NCBI GenBank assembly: GCA_025765615.1
Contig: JAIVFJ010000553.1
Span: 1-25,339, forward strand
DNA from: Zopfochytrium polystomum
Lineage: Eukaryota; Chytridiomycota; Chytridiomycetes; Chytridiales; Chytridiaceae
DNA length: 25,339 bases
Direction: 5' to 3'
Shown: one piece after another, positions 1 through 9,859 of the stretch
Position numbering within the stretch: the stretch's first letter is position 1
Layout of the letters: every line of letters begins with the position of its first letter
Notes under the pieces: generated by a model
Seen by the model: the letters and a program-made list of their open reading frames with translations, nothing else
Told to the model about the DNA's origin: nothing
Database searches by the model: none
Translations under genes and position numbers: made by a program

Positions 1-183
1 CGGATGCACAGCTTTTCAAAAGCTGCGGGTGGGGGTGACGGCTGCGTGGAGGAGGCGGTGGAGGACGAGTCTGCGGCGTTGGCGTCGCGGGTGGCGGCCC
101 TGGAGAGCGACGTGGAGGCAATCCACGCGGCCATGGCGGCCTGCTTGGATCGCGTGCGGATCGTGGAGCAGACTGTCTTTTGA
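1..183 (+). CDS. C-terminal end of an unidentified coiled-coil protein (5' end outside window)
   Basis: The frame is open from base 1 to a TGA at 181-183, giving about 60 residues. After a Gly-rich linker comes an acidic, Ala/Leu-rich helix (EEAVEDESAALASRVAALE) with leucine, valine and isoleucine at heptad-like spacing, ending in RIVEQTVF. This reads as the final amphipathic helix or coiled coil of a larger protein. Codon use is GC-rich at third positions, as in the confident genes here. There is no catalytic motif and the family is not recognisable from this fragment. The overlapping frames on both strands are Arg/His-rich shadows. Confidence 0.55.
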   Translation, partial: RMHSFSKAAGGGDGCVEEAVEDESAALASRVAALESDVEAIHAAMAACLDRVRIVEQTVF

Positions 184-241
184 AGTGGCGTTACTTGTGT
201 CTCGTCTGAGACTTACCGCCACCAAATTATCTTAGCGAAGG

Positions 242-357
<116 letters not shown>

Positions 358-1937
358 GAGCGAGTGTGAAAGTGAACTGACAGGCGGTCCACCGCTCCAA
401 GGAACTCGGCAATTGTTATAAATACATCCACCGAACAAAGCGACCTTCTGTGCCAACCGACCCCCCCGTCGCTGCCAATCATCCAACGAAACACCAATCC
501 CCGAAATATATGCTCCTTTTCACGAAACTTTTGCCTTTGGCAATCTGCATGTTGCTTCTTGTTGGGTCTGTTGCCTTGGCTCTCCTGTGTTTTCTTTTTG
601 CAAAAAGTTACTAAACAACAACTCCTGCCTCTCGCCGCCCGCCCTCTATTGCTTTCCTTTTCCCCATTCCTTCCCCACCCCATCACCGTCGTGCACGATT
701 TGATCTTTCTCTTCTAACATAACTACAGTAATCCCCAACCGTGCTAGTGCGCGTCCACAACCCAGCGGCTCCTTATTGGAATCCAAGGACGAGCACAAGA
801 GCGAGACACCGCCAGCCACCACCAAGAAACAAAAAGGGCGGCGCCCAATTTTGGAGGCACCCAGCTGGATCCCATCCCAGAAGACGCGACCGTTCAAAAC
901 AACACATTGCCCATCGACATGGATTGGGGCGAACGAGAGGGCGGCGGCAACCCACGGCCAAGTGTCCCCCGGAGACATTGCAAACTGGGTCTCGGGCATG
1001 GACACCAAGAGGAACAAGGTTGCTGAGAAGTTCGATGGGCATCCCGCGGGTTTGTTTGGAGGAAGCAGCAAGGGCGATCGACATGGAGAGCTTGGACCAT
1101 AGGCTTGAAGTTTCGGCCAAGCTGCCACAGAAGCCGCCGACCTAAGAGTCTTCGTCGAAAAAGCCTGCGACTGGGAAGCCAGATGGAAGAAGAAGAAGAC
1201 GCAGCTAAAGGGAGGCGCGCGCAGTGTTGGCACTCTTGCTTTGTATTCCTTGATTACTCGAAAGTTTTGCATCATTTCCAACTGCTTGGGGTCGTCTTCT
1301 CTTTTCCGCGGACGGTGCGGGCGAGGCAGCATAATAAATATCGTCATCAGAAGGAGGAGATATAATGAGTTACCTCGCCAACAGCTCAGGTTGTGAGGTG
1401 TTGGGTGGAGGTGGATTGGAATGGACCTCGTCCTCGGGTGGCACGGCATCGCCTTGCTGACAACAAACCTTCAAGAACGCCACCCTGGGGCGTCTCGTGT
1501 CTCCGACGGCCTTGTGTAATGTCCCCATCAACTAGACTTAATCGGTTTCCCCCCCCCCTACCCACCTACCCTGCCAAGCTGCCGTCACTGTCGCTGTCGC
1601 TGGCCAACGCACCGCCCACTCCAAGTTCTCCTTCTGCGTGGGCCTAATGCTTTGAATCTGCCCCACGGCCCACACGCCTCCGTGCCCATTTCTTGCTTTC
1701 TTGAAGGCGCAGAGTTGTTATGCCTTTCTTTTCTTTTCTACATGTATTTTTGTTTTTTTTCTTTCTTTTGATCCTTTTGGCTGACACAGCCTCGACTCAC
1801 GTCTCGTTCGACACAAAAATGGCCAACCTCCCGTGACGGACTTTGAGCTTGGCTGAACGCTCCTTGGAGTAGAGCGACCAGCATTCCCTGGATCAATTTT
1901 CAATCTCCGACCCACCTTTGGCTTGCTGAGCCCCGCC
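358..1937. other. Long stretch without a confident gene
   Basis: About 1.6 kb between the (GA)n tract and the glycosyltransferase. It has lower and patchier GC than the genes, pyrimidine-rich blocks (1540-1640, 1720-1760) and many in-frame stops. The longest frame (minus strand, 646-1449) has no family-like composition. The only coding-like signal is the frame-hopping stretch at about 850-1200, listed separately. The last 150 bp, which are pyrimidine-rich, probably hold the promoter and 5' UTR of the downstream gene. Confidence 0.6.
850..1212 (+). pseudogene. Possible frame-broken remnant of a coiled-coil-like coding region
   Basis: Short peptides that read like real protein follow one another in different frames: TQLDPIPEDATVQNN and DMDWGEREGGG in frame 1, then SPGDIANWVSGMDTKRNKVA in frame 2, then CLEEAARAIDMESLDHRLEV in frame 3, then EAADLRVFVEKACDWEARW. 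Together they suggest a helical, acidic protein interrupted by several single-base shifts. There is no start codon, splice pattern or family match. Similar single-base shifts occur in well-supported genes in this window, which makes the idea plausible. It could equally be chance. Confidence 0.22.
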
Positions 1938-3951
1938 ATGCCCCGACATCCACGACCAAAGGCCACAGCTGGGTTGCGCTTGCCGCGTCATCATCTCGCT
2001 CGCCATCGCGTCCACGTTTTACGTCCTGTTCGCACTTGGGCTATTGATGCGGCAAGCCGAGCACTCGGACCTTACTGGAGACGGTGGCGATGGCCCCATC
2101 GCCTTCAACGCCGAAGAGAGGAAGGCAGCCGCCGATTTGCCGCCTCACGTCGCCAACCCGATGAGACGACCCATCCCACGGCCCATCGCTCCTCCGCAGG
2201 ATGAGCCAACTCCGTCGTCGACACAGTCGGAATGGAGGCTCGTTGCTGAGTACGGTCGGCGGATCGACGATCTGCTCCGGGAAGTTGGAGAGCTCCGCAA
2301 CAGACTCGCGGCTCAACGGCGGCTTGAGGACGCGGGGAATCTAGTTCAGCAAGCGCTTGGTGGGGCAGTAGAGAAGCCTCCGCTGGCGAGCTCAGTCGTC
2401 AAAGATCCCGGGACGACATCGCCAACCGCCGTCCATCCACCAACCCGCTTTCCCCCTCATCAATACAACCCCGCCTACGACCACATTGCCATCGCTGTAA
2501 AATCTGGTGCAGACGTCGCGGCAGGCCGTACGCCGATCCAGCTACTCACCTTCCTGCGGGACGTGAGGAACGTGTTGGTCGTCGGCGAGGCGAAAGGTAT
2601 CAAGGTGGCGGAGATGGAGGTCGTTGATGTGGTCACTGATGTCTACGAGGAGGCGCAGCGGAGGGTCGGCGGGACGACAGCGGCGGGGGCGGACTCAACG
2701 GCGGTCGCTGGAGGGAGTAATAGCAGCGGGCCCCAGGAAAAGCTTGACGATGGAAAAGAGGACAGTGCAACGGTAGCGAACGAGGTCGCCGACATTGGCG
2801 GTGCGGACCCTGGCGACTCTGTATTTGGAGTCGACGGCGTCGGGGTCGAGAGCGATCTGGCAAGCGGCTCGTACATGCGCGCAGCACAGCAACCCCTGAA
2901 GCAGCGGCGCGGCACCGACGGCGGGACCACGGGCGCCGCAGCAGCGCAAAACAAGAACAAGGTCCAAGCCGACGAGCGGTCGCAGGGCTGGCGGCATGAC
3001 GCGCACAAGAACCTCCCGGGCCTGCGCGCCATGTGGCACGCGTTTCCCGACGCCGACTGGTACGTCATGATTGACGACGACTCGTACGTGCTTATGGAAA
3101 ACTTTGCGGCGTACTTGGCGAAGAAGGATCCCGCCAAGGCCATCTACACGGGGTTGGCAAACGTTTTTCGTGGGTGCGATGGCGTCAAGCACTTTGGAGA
3201 GGGTCCGTATTTCGTACATGGCGGCTCTGGCATTGTCGTGTCGAAGGGCGCAATGAATCGAATGCTGGAGATTGTCGATAAGTGTATTGTCAGGTACAAA
3301 CCGTGTTGGGGTAAGTGCTTACCTTTTTTTTTTGCGCCATTTGCGTCAAATAACTCGTTGTGCCAACCAGCCGGTGACGTCCGGGTTGGCCTTTGTATGA
3401 GAGACGCTGGAATACTCGCCGAGTTCGGGACTGGCTTCCACAAAGAACCGTAAGTGTCATCACGTCTTCCTTCCGAGGCTAAGAATCCTCACTCCAATCG
3501 ACTAAGCCCCACCAGCGACTTTCGCTTCCCTTCGGACAAGTGCCATCGCCCCAACGTCTTTCATCATATGCTCCCCCGCCAGATCCAGCACCTCTACGAG
3601 CTCGAAACGACGGCAAAAGCGTCGCGGCAGAACCTGACGATGTCCGCCATCTTTGCGCAATTTGTCGTGCGCCCCGACATGATCACGGCCGCCGGCGGCA
3701 ACGAGCGCGATATTGCCGACGCGCCCCCGGAGGCCGGGTACGCGTTCCGCAACGAGGACGCGCCGGGCGGAGACTACACGAGAGTCGCGGCCGAGACGTA
3801 CGCCGAGTGCGCGGGGTTCTGTGCGCGGGAGGAGCGGTGCGTGGCGTGGGCGCTGGTGGGCGCGACGTGCTGGCTGAAGGACACGGTTGTGCCGCGGAAG
3901 GCGAGGGACGGGGCGTGGTCGGGGTATCTGCCGTTGCGGTATACGTGCTGA
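1938..3951 (+). CDS. GT31/DUF604-family glycosyltransferase with C-terminal PAN/Apple-like domain
   Basis: Predicted Golgi type II membrane glycosyltransferase. Exons end at 3310, 3449 and 3951; introns are 3311-3370 and 3450-3515, both a multiple of three. The uninterrupted frame starts at ATG 2047 (592 aa). Counting from there, a GT31 N-terminal block (AIAVKSGADVAAGRTPIQL) precedes the DxD metal/nucleotide-sugar site YVMIDDDSY (D343-D345), then GGSGIVVSKGAM and GDVRVGLCMRD, all typical of Fringe/beta-1,3-galactosyltransferase relatives. The last 70 residues hold spaced cysteines (AECAGFC, RCVAWA, TCWLKD) like a PAN domain. A hydrophobic signal anchor (RVIISLAIASTFYVLFALG) is encoded at 1984-2040 in the same frame but has no ATG. 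ATG 1938 is one base out of frame, so I assume a +1 break between them. Donor sugar and acceptor are unknown. Confidence 0.85.
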
Positions 3952-4112
3952 GGGCCTTGGGAGCAAAGCGTGTGTTCGTGTACGCGCCAAGGAAAACATC
4001 GTAAGAGCCGGGTCAATATGGTCTGCGTGAAAAGGGTTCCGCAGCATAATTAGACAAGTCAGATCTGGAACCCAGAAAAAGTAGCCCCGATCTCGATCGA
4101 TCCGCCGGGGAG

Positions 4113-7100
4113 ATGAAGTTCTCGCACTCGATCCAGCTCAACTCCAAGGTCGAGTGGCAGGACTGTGAGTAGTGAGAGCGCTGTGCGGAGTGAGGTTTGG
4201 CGATGCGCTCGCGCGTGAGAAGTGCATTAGCGCGTGTGTGTGATTCCCTCCTGGCACTGATCTTGCTTTCCACTGCCACTTTTCAACATCCGGTTGCGAT
4301 CGGGACATGCGGACAGACTACATGTAAACAATTGGCTTTCACAAATCCGTTGCTGTCTTTCGGACCTCCGATCTCTATGGCTAACAAGCGCAATCCATAT
4401 CTGCAGTGCTTACTCAAACCTCAAGAAATGGATTTACCTCATCGAAAAGGCCAAGTTGGGGCTCGTCACCCTGCCAAGATCTTACAGGGAGGCCGACCCC
4501 TCCATATTCCTCTCCGCCCTGACGCAACAGCAGCAGCAGCAGCATCAGACGCCACGCATGTCCACCGACGACGAGGAGGCCCCTCTCCTCAGCGCCAACC
4601 CCGACCACATCGCTCCACCGGCAGAGGCGATCGAGAGCTTTTTCAGGGAGGCCCTCGACGACCAGCTCGACAAGATCGTCCAGTTCTACGCCAACGCGTC
4701 GCGCGAGATCTTTGCCGAAATCGAAGCGTTCGCTGCTGAGGTGACGGAGTTTGAGACGCACGATCCGCAGATGCTAGTGGCACAGCAGACCCGGCTCACT
4801 CCCGTACCCGAGCTCGACGTGCCCCCGATGACGTCCCTTCCCGAAGCTGCGACGGCCCCCGCAACGCCTAGCGCGCCTTCTGTGGCTATCACCCCGCGGT
4901 CGCGCCCGTCACTCAGCCGGCTGCGCCGCTTTCTCCACGTCGTCCTCGCCCAGTCTTGCTTCGGCGGAACCCGGCACACCAGTGTCGACAGCGTGGTCGA
5001 TCTTTTACGGTCACGACGATAACAAGGCGCTCCAGTCCAAATTCCGAAACAAGGCGTCGCGTGCTACGTCAGCCTCAACGAGTTGGACGACTACCGCGAG
5101 CTCAACCACACGGGCTTCGCCAAAATCCTGAAAAAGTACGAAAAGGTCACCGGCCAGCGGCTCAAGCAGGTCTACATGGCCAAAGTGAACGCTGCGCTGC
5201 CGTTCTGCACCTCGGCCGTGGCAAAGCTCCGTGACGAGATTGACGCCGTTGTGAGACTGTACGCGCGTGTCGCGGCCGAGGGCAGCACGACGCAGGCGAG
5301 CAAGGAGCTCAGGGCGACGCTGCGGGACCACATTGTGTGGGAGAGGAACACGGTCTGGCGTGATATGGTGGAGCAGGAGAGGCGCACGGCGTCGCTGAAC
5401 GTACGCCGCAAGAGCGTTTCTCGAGAGTCGGACACTGCAGTGCGGTGCTGCGGTTGCACACTGTCGGTGCCGCGGCTATTTACTTATCAGACCCTCACTT
5501 TAACATTATTTGTTGGGATTTTCGCCTGCTTGGTTTCATTCGAATTTTTCGACACTGTTGAGCAGCAAAACTGTCTTGCCATCCTAGTTCCTCGCTTCTT
5601 CGCTGTGGGCGTTTGAGGTATATTTGTTTGGAACCCTCGGAGCGCCAGGCACCTTGAAAACCTCCACTGACTGCGTAATTTTCGATCCTCAAACACAGGT
5701 GCTACCCTTGTTCGCCACCGCGCTTCTTATTCCACTTCTCGTCGTCACCCTCCGTGTCATGCGAGAAATCGTCAAACTCCCAGACGGCACCGCCGAGTAT
5801 CACAGGATGGACGCGAAATCTGCAGCCAAGCGAGTGTTTTCGGAGATGTTCTCTGGGGTGATTATCTTGCTGCTCGGAGGCTTCTCGCTTGCTGCGGCGC
5901 TCAGCAAGCACCATATCGCGAAGGGAGTCGCCAGCGTGGTTCTGGGGCTTGCCGGCAGCCAGCCGAAATTCGTCCTCCTGGCGAACATCTTTTTGAGCAC
6001 GTTTCTCAGCATGTGGATTTCGAATGTGGCTGCCCCGGCGGTGTGCTTCTCTTTGATAGCGGTATGATTGGTCTTTCAACTCAGACAGTGCCTTATTCTT
6101 ATCAATCTTTTGAGCAGCCAATATTAAGGAACCTCCCGTCTCGCTCGCCGTACGCGAAGTCCCTTATCCTCGGCATCGCACTCGCCGCCAACGTCGGCGG
6201 AATGGCGTCTCCAATCTCATCGCCGCAAAACATTGTCGCCATCGGCACACTCTCCGACATGCACCTCTCCGTCAGCTGGCCTGAATGGTTTGCCATCGCC
6301 CTGCCAGTGTGCTTCGTCATCGACCTGGGCATCTGGTTCATTCTGCTGCTGGTGTACCGCCCCGAAACGGCCTTTTACGTCCAAAAGTCGACCGTGCCCG
6401 CGTCTTCGAGCGCCACCCTGCCGTCGACTGGGTTGGGCATCTCGACGGACCAGGTGTCTATCGTCGAGTCGGTTCCGCCGCAGCAAGCGGCAAGCGGAAA
6501 GTTCTTCGTGAAGAATCCGATCACGTTGACGCAAGTGTTTGTTTTATTTATTACGGTTGTTACCATCGGGCTCTGGTGCGTCGAGTCGTCGATTGAAGCA
6601 TATGTCGGCGACATGGGGATTATTGCTCTTGTACCGATTGTTGCCTTCTACGGCACCGGTATTCTCTCCAAGGACGACTGGAACTCGCAGTTGTGGAATG
6701 GTAATTGTTTGCTTTCCTCTCGTGCTTCCTCGTTCCTTTCTTTTTCCGCCGAGCCCCGGTTCGAGACTCATCCCTCTTTGCTGCTGAAAACCAGTCGTTG
6801 CCCTCGCGATGGGCGGCATCTGTCTCGGAAAGGCGGTCGACTCTTCTGGCTTGCTGGCAAACATCACGTCAAAGATGACGCCGTACCTGTCCACGTTGTC
6901 GCCGTACATGTCGCTGGTGCTCATGTCTATGGTCGTCCTCGTCGTCACCTCGTTCATCTCCCACACCGTCGGGGCGCTTATTATCCTACCGGTCGTCGCG
7001 CAAATAGGCGCTAATATGCCGGACCCGCAGCCGCGCCTTTTGGTGATGAGCATTGGTAAAACTTGCTTTGTTTTTCTTCCTTGCCTATCCGCGCCGCAAT

Positions 7101-7359
7101 TTCCTTTAAATGGTCTGACAATCCGCACTCTCTGCACTCTTGCTTTGACAACGGCGCAGCGCTCATCTGCTCAGGCGCCATGGGCCTCCCCGTCTCGTCG
7201 TTCCCCAACATGAACGCCATCTCGCAGGAGGACTCGACGGGCGAGCCGTGGCTCTCGGTTCTCGACTTTATCAAGGTCGGGCTCGTCGCCAGCGTGGTGG
7301 CGTGGGGCGCGATTGTGGGCGTCGGGTACCAGGTTATGATTTTTATGGGTTTCAAGTAG
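4113..7359 (+). CDS. SPX-domain low-affinity phosphate transporter, Pho87/Pho90/Pho91 type
   Basis: Membrane phosphate carrier with an inositol-pyrophosphate-sensing SPX domain fused to a DASS/ArsB-like permease. Exons: 4113-4171, 4407-5617, 5699-6061, 6118-6700, 6795-7055, 7160-7359. Allowing for the frame breaks, the product is about 891 aa, close to yeast Pho91. The SPX N-terminus MKFSHSIQLNS..AYSNLKKWIY and the helix TGFAKILKKYEKVTG carry the usual Tyr/Lys ligand residues. A polyQ run lies at residues 60-66. Permease motifs include FDTVEQQNCLAIL, SNVAAPAV, ANVGGMASPISSPQN and ALICSGAMGLPVSSFPN. The first donor is ambiguous (GTGAGTAGTGAGA). The site at 4172 restores the family spacing. Conserved blocks change frame near 4925 (+1), 5054 (-1) and 5590 (+1). 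With those breaks taken literally the gene would be dead. Confidence 0.9.
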
Positions 7360-7707
7360 GAGGGGAATGAGAGTGAATTTGTCGTAAAGAGTAATTTGGC
7401 GTTGGTGTGGTGATTCGAAAAAGCCTTGGGAGAAACAAAGCAGAGACAAATCGGGTGGGCCAAATACGTCGATACTCGATAGAGGGCCGGACCTCCGCGA
7501 GGGCGCCACGTCCGATATTTGTGGGAGAGAAAAAAAAAGAGAAGATTTCTGCTGATCTCTGATCTCCCCGGCCTTCCCGGAGCTCCGAGCCGGCAAGCCG
7601 GAAAAGCAGCCGGAAGCAGCCGCGTCAAACCGGTCGCTTCGTTGGCTTTAAAGTGCGGCTTCGCCCTCCGTCCTTCCTTCTCCTTCGCTCGCGAAAGAAC
7701 AGAACAT
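7360..7707. promoter_or_regulatory. Intergenic region upstream of the first MFS gene, with a CCGG cluster
   Basis: 348 bp between the phosphate transporter and the first MFS gene. Six CCGG tetranucleotides lie within 66 bp (7568, 7577, 7590, 7598, 7610, 7630), three of them as AGCCGG, 75-140 bp upstream of the ATG. CGG triplets are the usual half-sites of fungal Zn2Cys6 regulators, so this is a candidate control region. A factor cannot be named. Confidence 0.35.
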
Positions 7708-9467
7708 ATGCCGGCCCCCGACAGAGAAACCAGCAGACCGGCATCGGCCCTCACCGACGTCGAGCGCGAGGCGGCAGCCCTCGCTGTGGCGGACGTCGAC
7801 GGTCATGACACCGTCGCAAAGCCGACGAACGAGGTGAGGCCTGCTGTATGAGTGCCTAATGGGGAACAGGCAGTGGAGTGTGGAGCGACGTGCTTCCAAC
7901 GATGATTCCGACTGATGCGTCTTCTTCTCCCCTTTGCTGAGAAAAGATCAGCTGGGACGGCCCGACGGATCCGGCGTCGCCCCGAAACTGGCCCGCGTGG
8001 AAGAAATGGACCGTCGTCACCATGATTGGCCTCTTCACTTTTATGGCTCCAATGAGCTCTTCGATCATCGCGCCGGGCGTGCCCTTCATCTCCCTAGGTA
8101 CGCAACACGTCGCTTGGTTCCTCGTTCCTTTTCGTTTGTCGTGATTCTCCACTGAACACTCTTTCGCCCTCGAAATAGAGTTTGGCATTAGTGGATCGGT
8201 GGGGCAGGAGATGATCATTTCCATCTTTGTGCTGGCGTTTGCGTTCGGGCCTCTGTTCATGGGACCGCTCTCGGAGGTGTTTGGCCGGCGATGGGTCGTA
8301 CTCGTATCCAACGTTGTGTTTCTCGCATTCAACATTGCTTGCGGATTCTCGCAAAACACGGCGCAGCTGTACGTTTTCCGGTTTCTCGCTGCGATTGGAG
8401 GAAGCGCGCCGCTTGCGGTAAGCATCATGGACCAATCTGGCCAGTGGATCTCCTTCATTGTTTCTCACCTACTCCTCTTTGGCTTTACCAGATAGGATCC
8501 GGCGTCATCAGCGACATGTTCGTCGCCGAGCAACTCGGTCTTGCGAACAGCATTCTTTCGCTCTCTCCTTCGCTTGGGCCGGTTCTCGGTCCGTTCATCG
8601 GATCGTTCCTCGCAGAGTATAGCACCTGGCGCTGGATTTTCCACTTTCTCTCCATCGTCGACGCAGTCGTGCTGGTGGCCGGATACTTCCTGCTGTTTGA
8701 ATCCTACGCGCCGGCCCTTCTGGCCCAAAAGGCAAAGAAGCTGGGCGTCGTTGCCGCCACTTCCAGCCACACATCCGTCGCCCACAGACTCAGCGAATCC
8801 TCCATCCGCCCGTTCATCCTCCTCTTCACGCAGCCCATCGTCCAAATCGTTTCGTTGTACATGGCGTACATTTACGGCCTCCTCTATCTCGTCCTTTCGA
8901 CCTTCACCCAGCTCTGGATCGAGCGATACCACGAATCCGTCGCCGTCTCCGGCATCCACTACCTCGCCCTCGGCCTCGGCTTCGTCGGCGCAAACATCCT
9001 CCTCGCCCCTCTCATCGACAAGATCTACGTCCGCCTCCGCGAAAAGAACAACGGCGTCGGCGCACCAGAGTTCCGTATGCCGCTGGCCGATGCCGGTGTC
9101 GTTCCTCCTGCCCGCTTCGCTGTTCATGTACGGATGGACCGCACAGACCGAGACCCACTGGATCCTGCCGGATATCGGCATCATGCTGTTTGGCGTGTGC
9201 TTCTGCGTCATCTTCCAGGTCATTGCGCTGTACATCGTTGACGGGTACCGACGGTATGCCGCGAGCGCCATGGCCGCGGCGACGTTCTTGAGGTCCGTGT
9301 TTGGGTTTGGGTTCCCGCTGTTTGCCGGGACCATGTACGACAAGTACGGGTACGGCTGGGGGAACTCGATCCTGGCGTTTGTGGCGATCGCGGGGATCCC
9401 GGCTCCGTTCTTGGTGTACAAGTTTGGGGCCGCCCTCAGGGCGCGGAGCACGTACGCGGCGGGATGA
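7708..9467 (+). CDS. MFS transporter, fungal DHA1-like (tandem copy 1)
   Basis: Predicted proton-coupled multidrug/metabolite exporter of the plasma or vacuolar membrane. Exons 7708-7833, 7947-8097, 8179-8417 and 8492-9467 give about 496 aa with introns in phases 0, 1, 0. After an acidic cytosolic N-terminus comes the DHA1 entry signature WDGPTDPASPRNWPAWKKW, then about 12 hydrophobic segments. MFS motif A appears as SEVFGRRWVVL and the motif C region as SPSLGPVLGPFIGSF, with loop motif WRWIFHF. The C-terminus RARSTYAAG is shared with the sister copies. One extra base at about 9089, just after PEFRMPLA, shifts the frame. The next conserved block (MPVSFLLP) continues in +1. The start was chosen because exon 1 matches copy 2. 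Substrate unknown. Confidence 0.88.
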
Positions 9468-9859
9468 GAGCTCAGTGAGGCGGAGGTGGAGGTGCGAGAG
9501 AAGTTTGCTTTTCTTCCATAACACGACTGGTAAAATACCAACGTATTACCAATTGACTGGAAGGGCAAAATAGATTGGTTTGCGCTGAGTGCGTCCCCAC
9601 GATTTGGTGTTAGGGCGTGTCCTCCGTGTCCGCTCTCTGCCGGCCCCGAGCTGATCCGCTAGTGTGGTTCGCCTGTCGACTTTCGACTTTTTCTATCAGA
9701 TTTGAAAAAGCTTTGTCCGGTGATTGCCGGGTAGTTTCACATAGCCAGGGATCCGGAATTCCGACCAGCCAAAATCAATGAATTTAAACCGTCACTCGCC
9801 CACTTTGTTCTATTTTCGTTTCAAAAGAAAAGCGAGTGGGCGCCACATACATACGAAAC
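9468..9859. promoter_or_regulatory. Spacer between tandem MFS copies
   Basis: 392 bp with no coding signal. It holds the 3' end of copy 1, including a short TGGTAAAATACCA near-palindrome at 9528-9540, and the promoter of copy 2. Three CCGG sites lie within 40 bp (9717, 9727, 9753), echoing the cluster upstream of copy 1. Confidence 0.35.

Noticed and set aside
646..1449. 267-residue minus-strand frame
   Set aside because: It crosses poly-pyrimidine stretches, has no family-like motif and no coherent codon bias.
4861..5060. Introns as an explanation for the frame changes in the phosphate transporter
   Set aside because: Candidate GT..AG pairs here are under 40 bp or remove conserved SPX residues. 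None joins the frames correctly.
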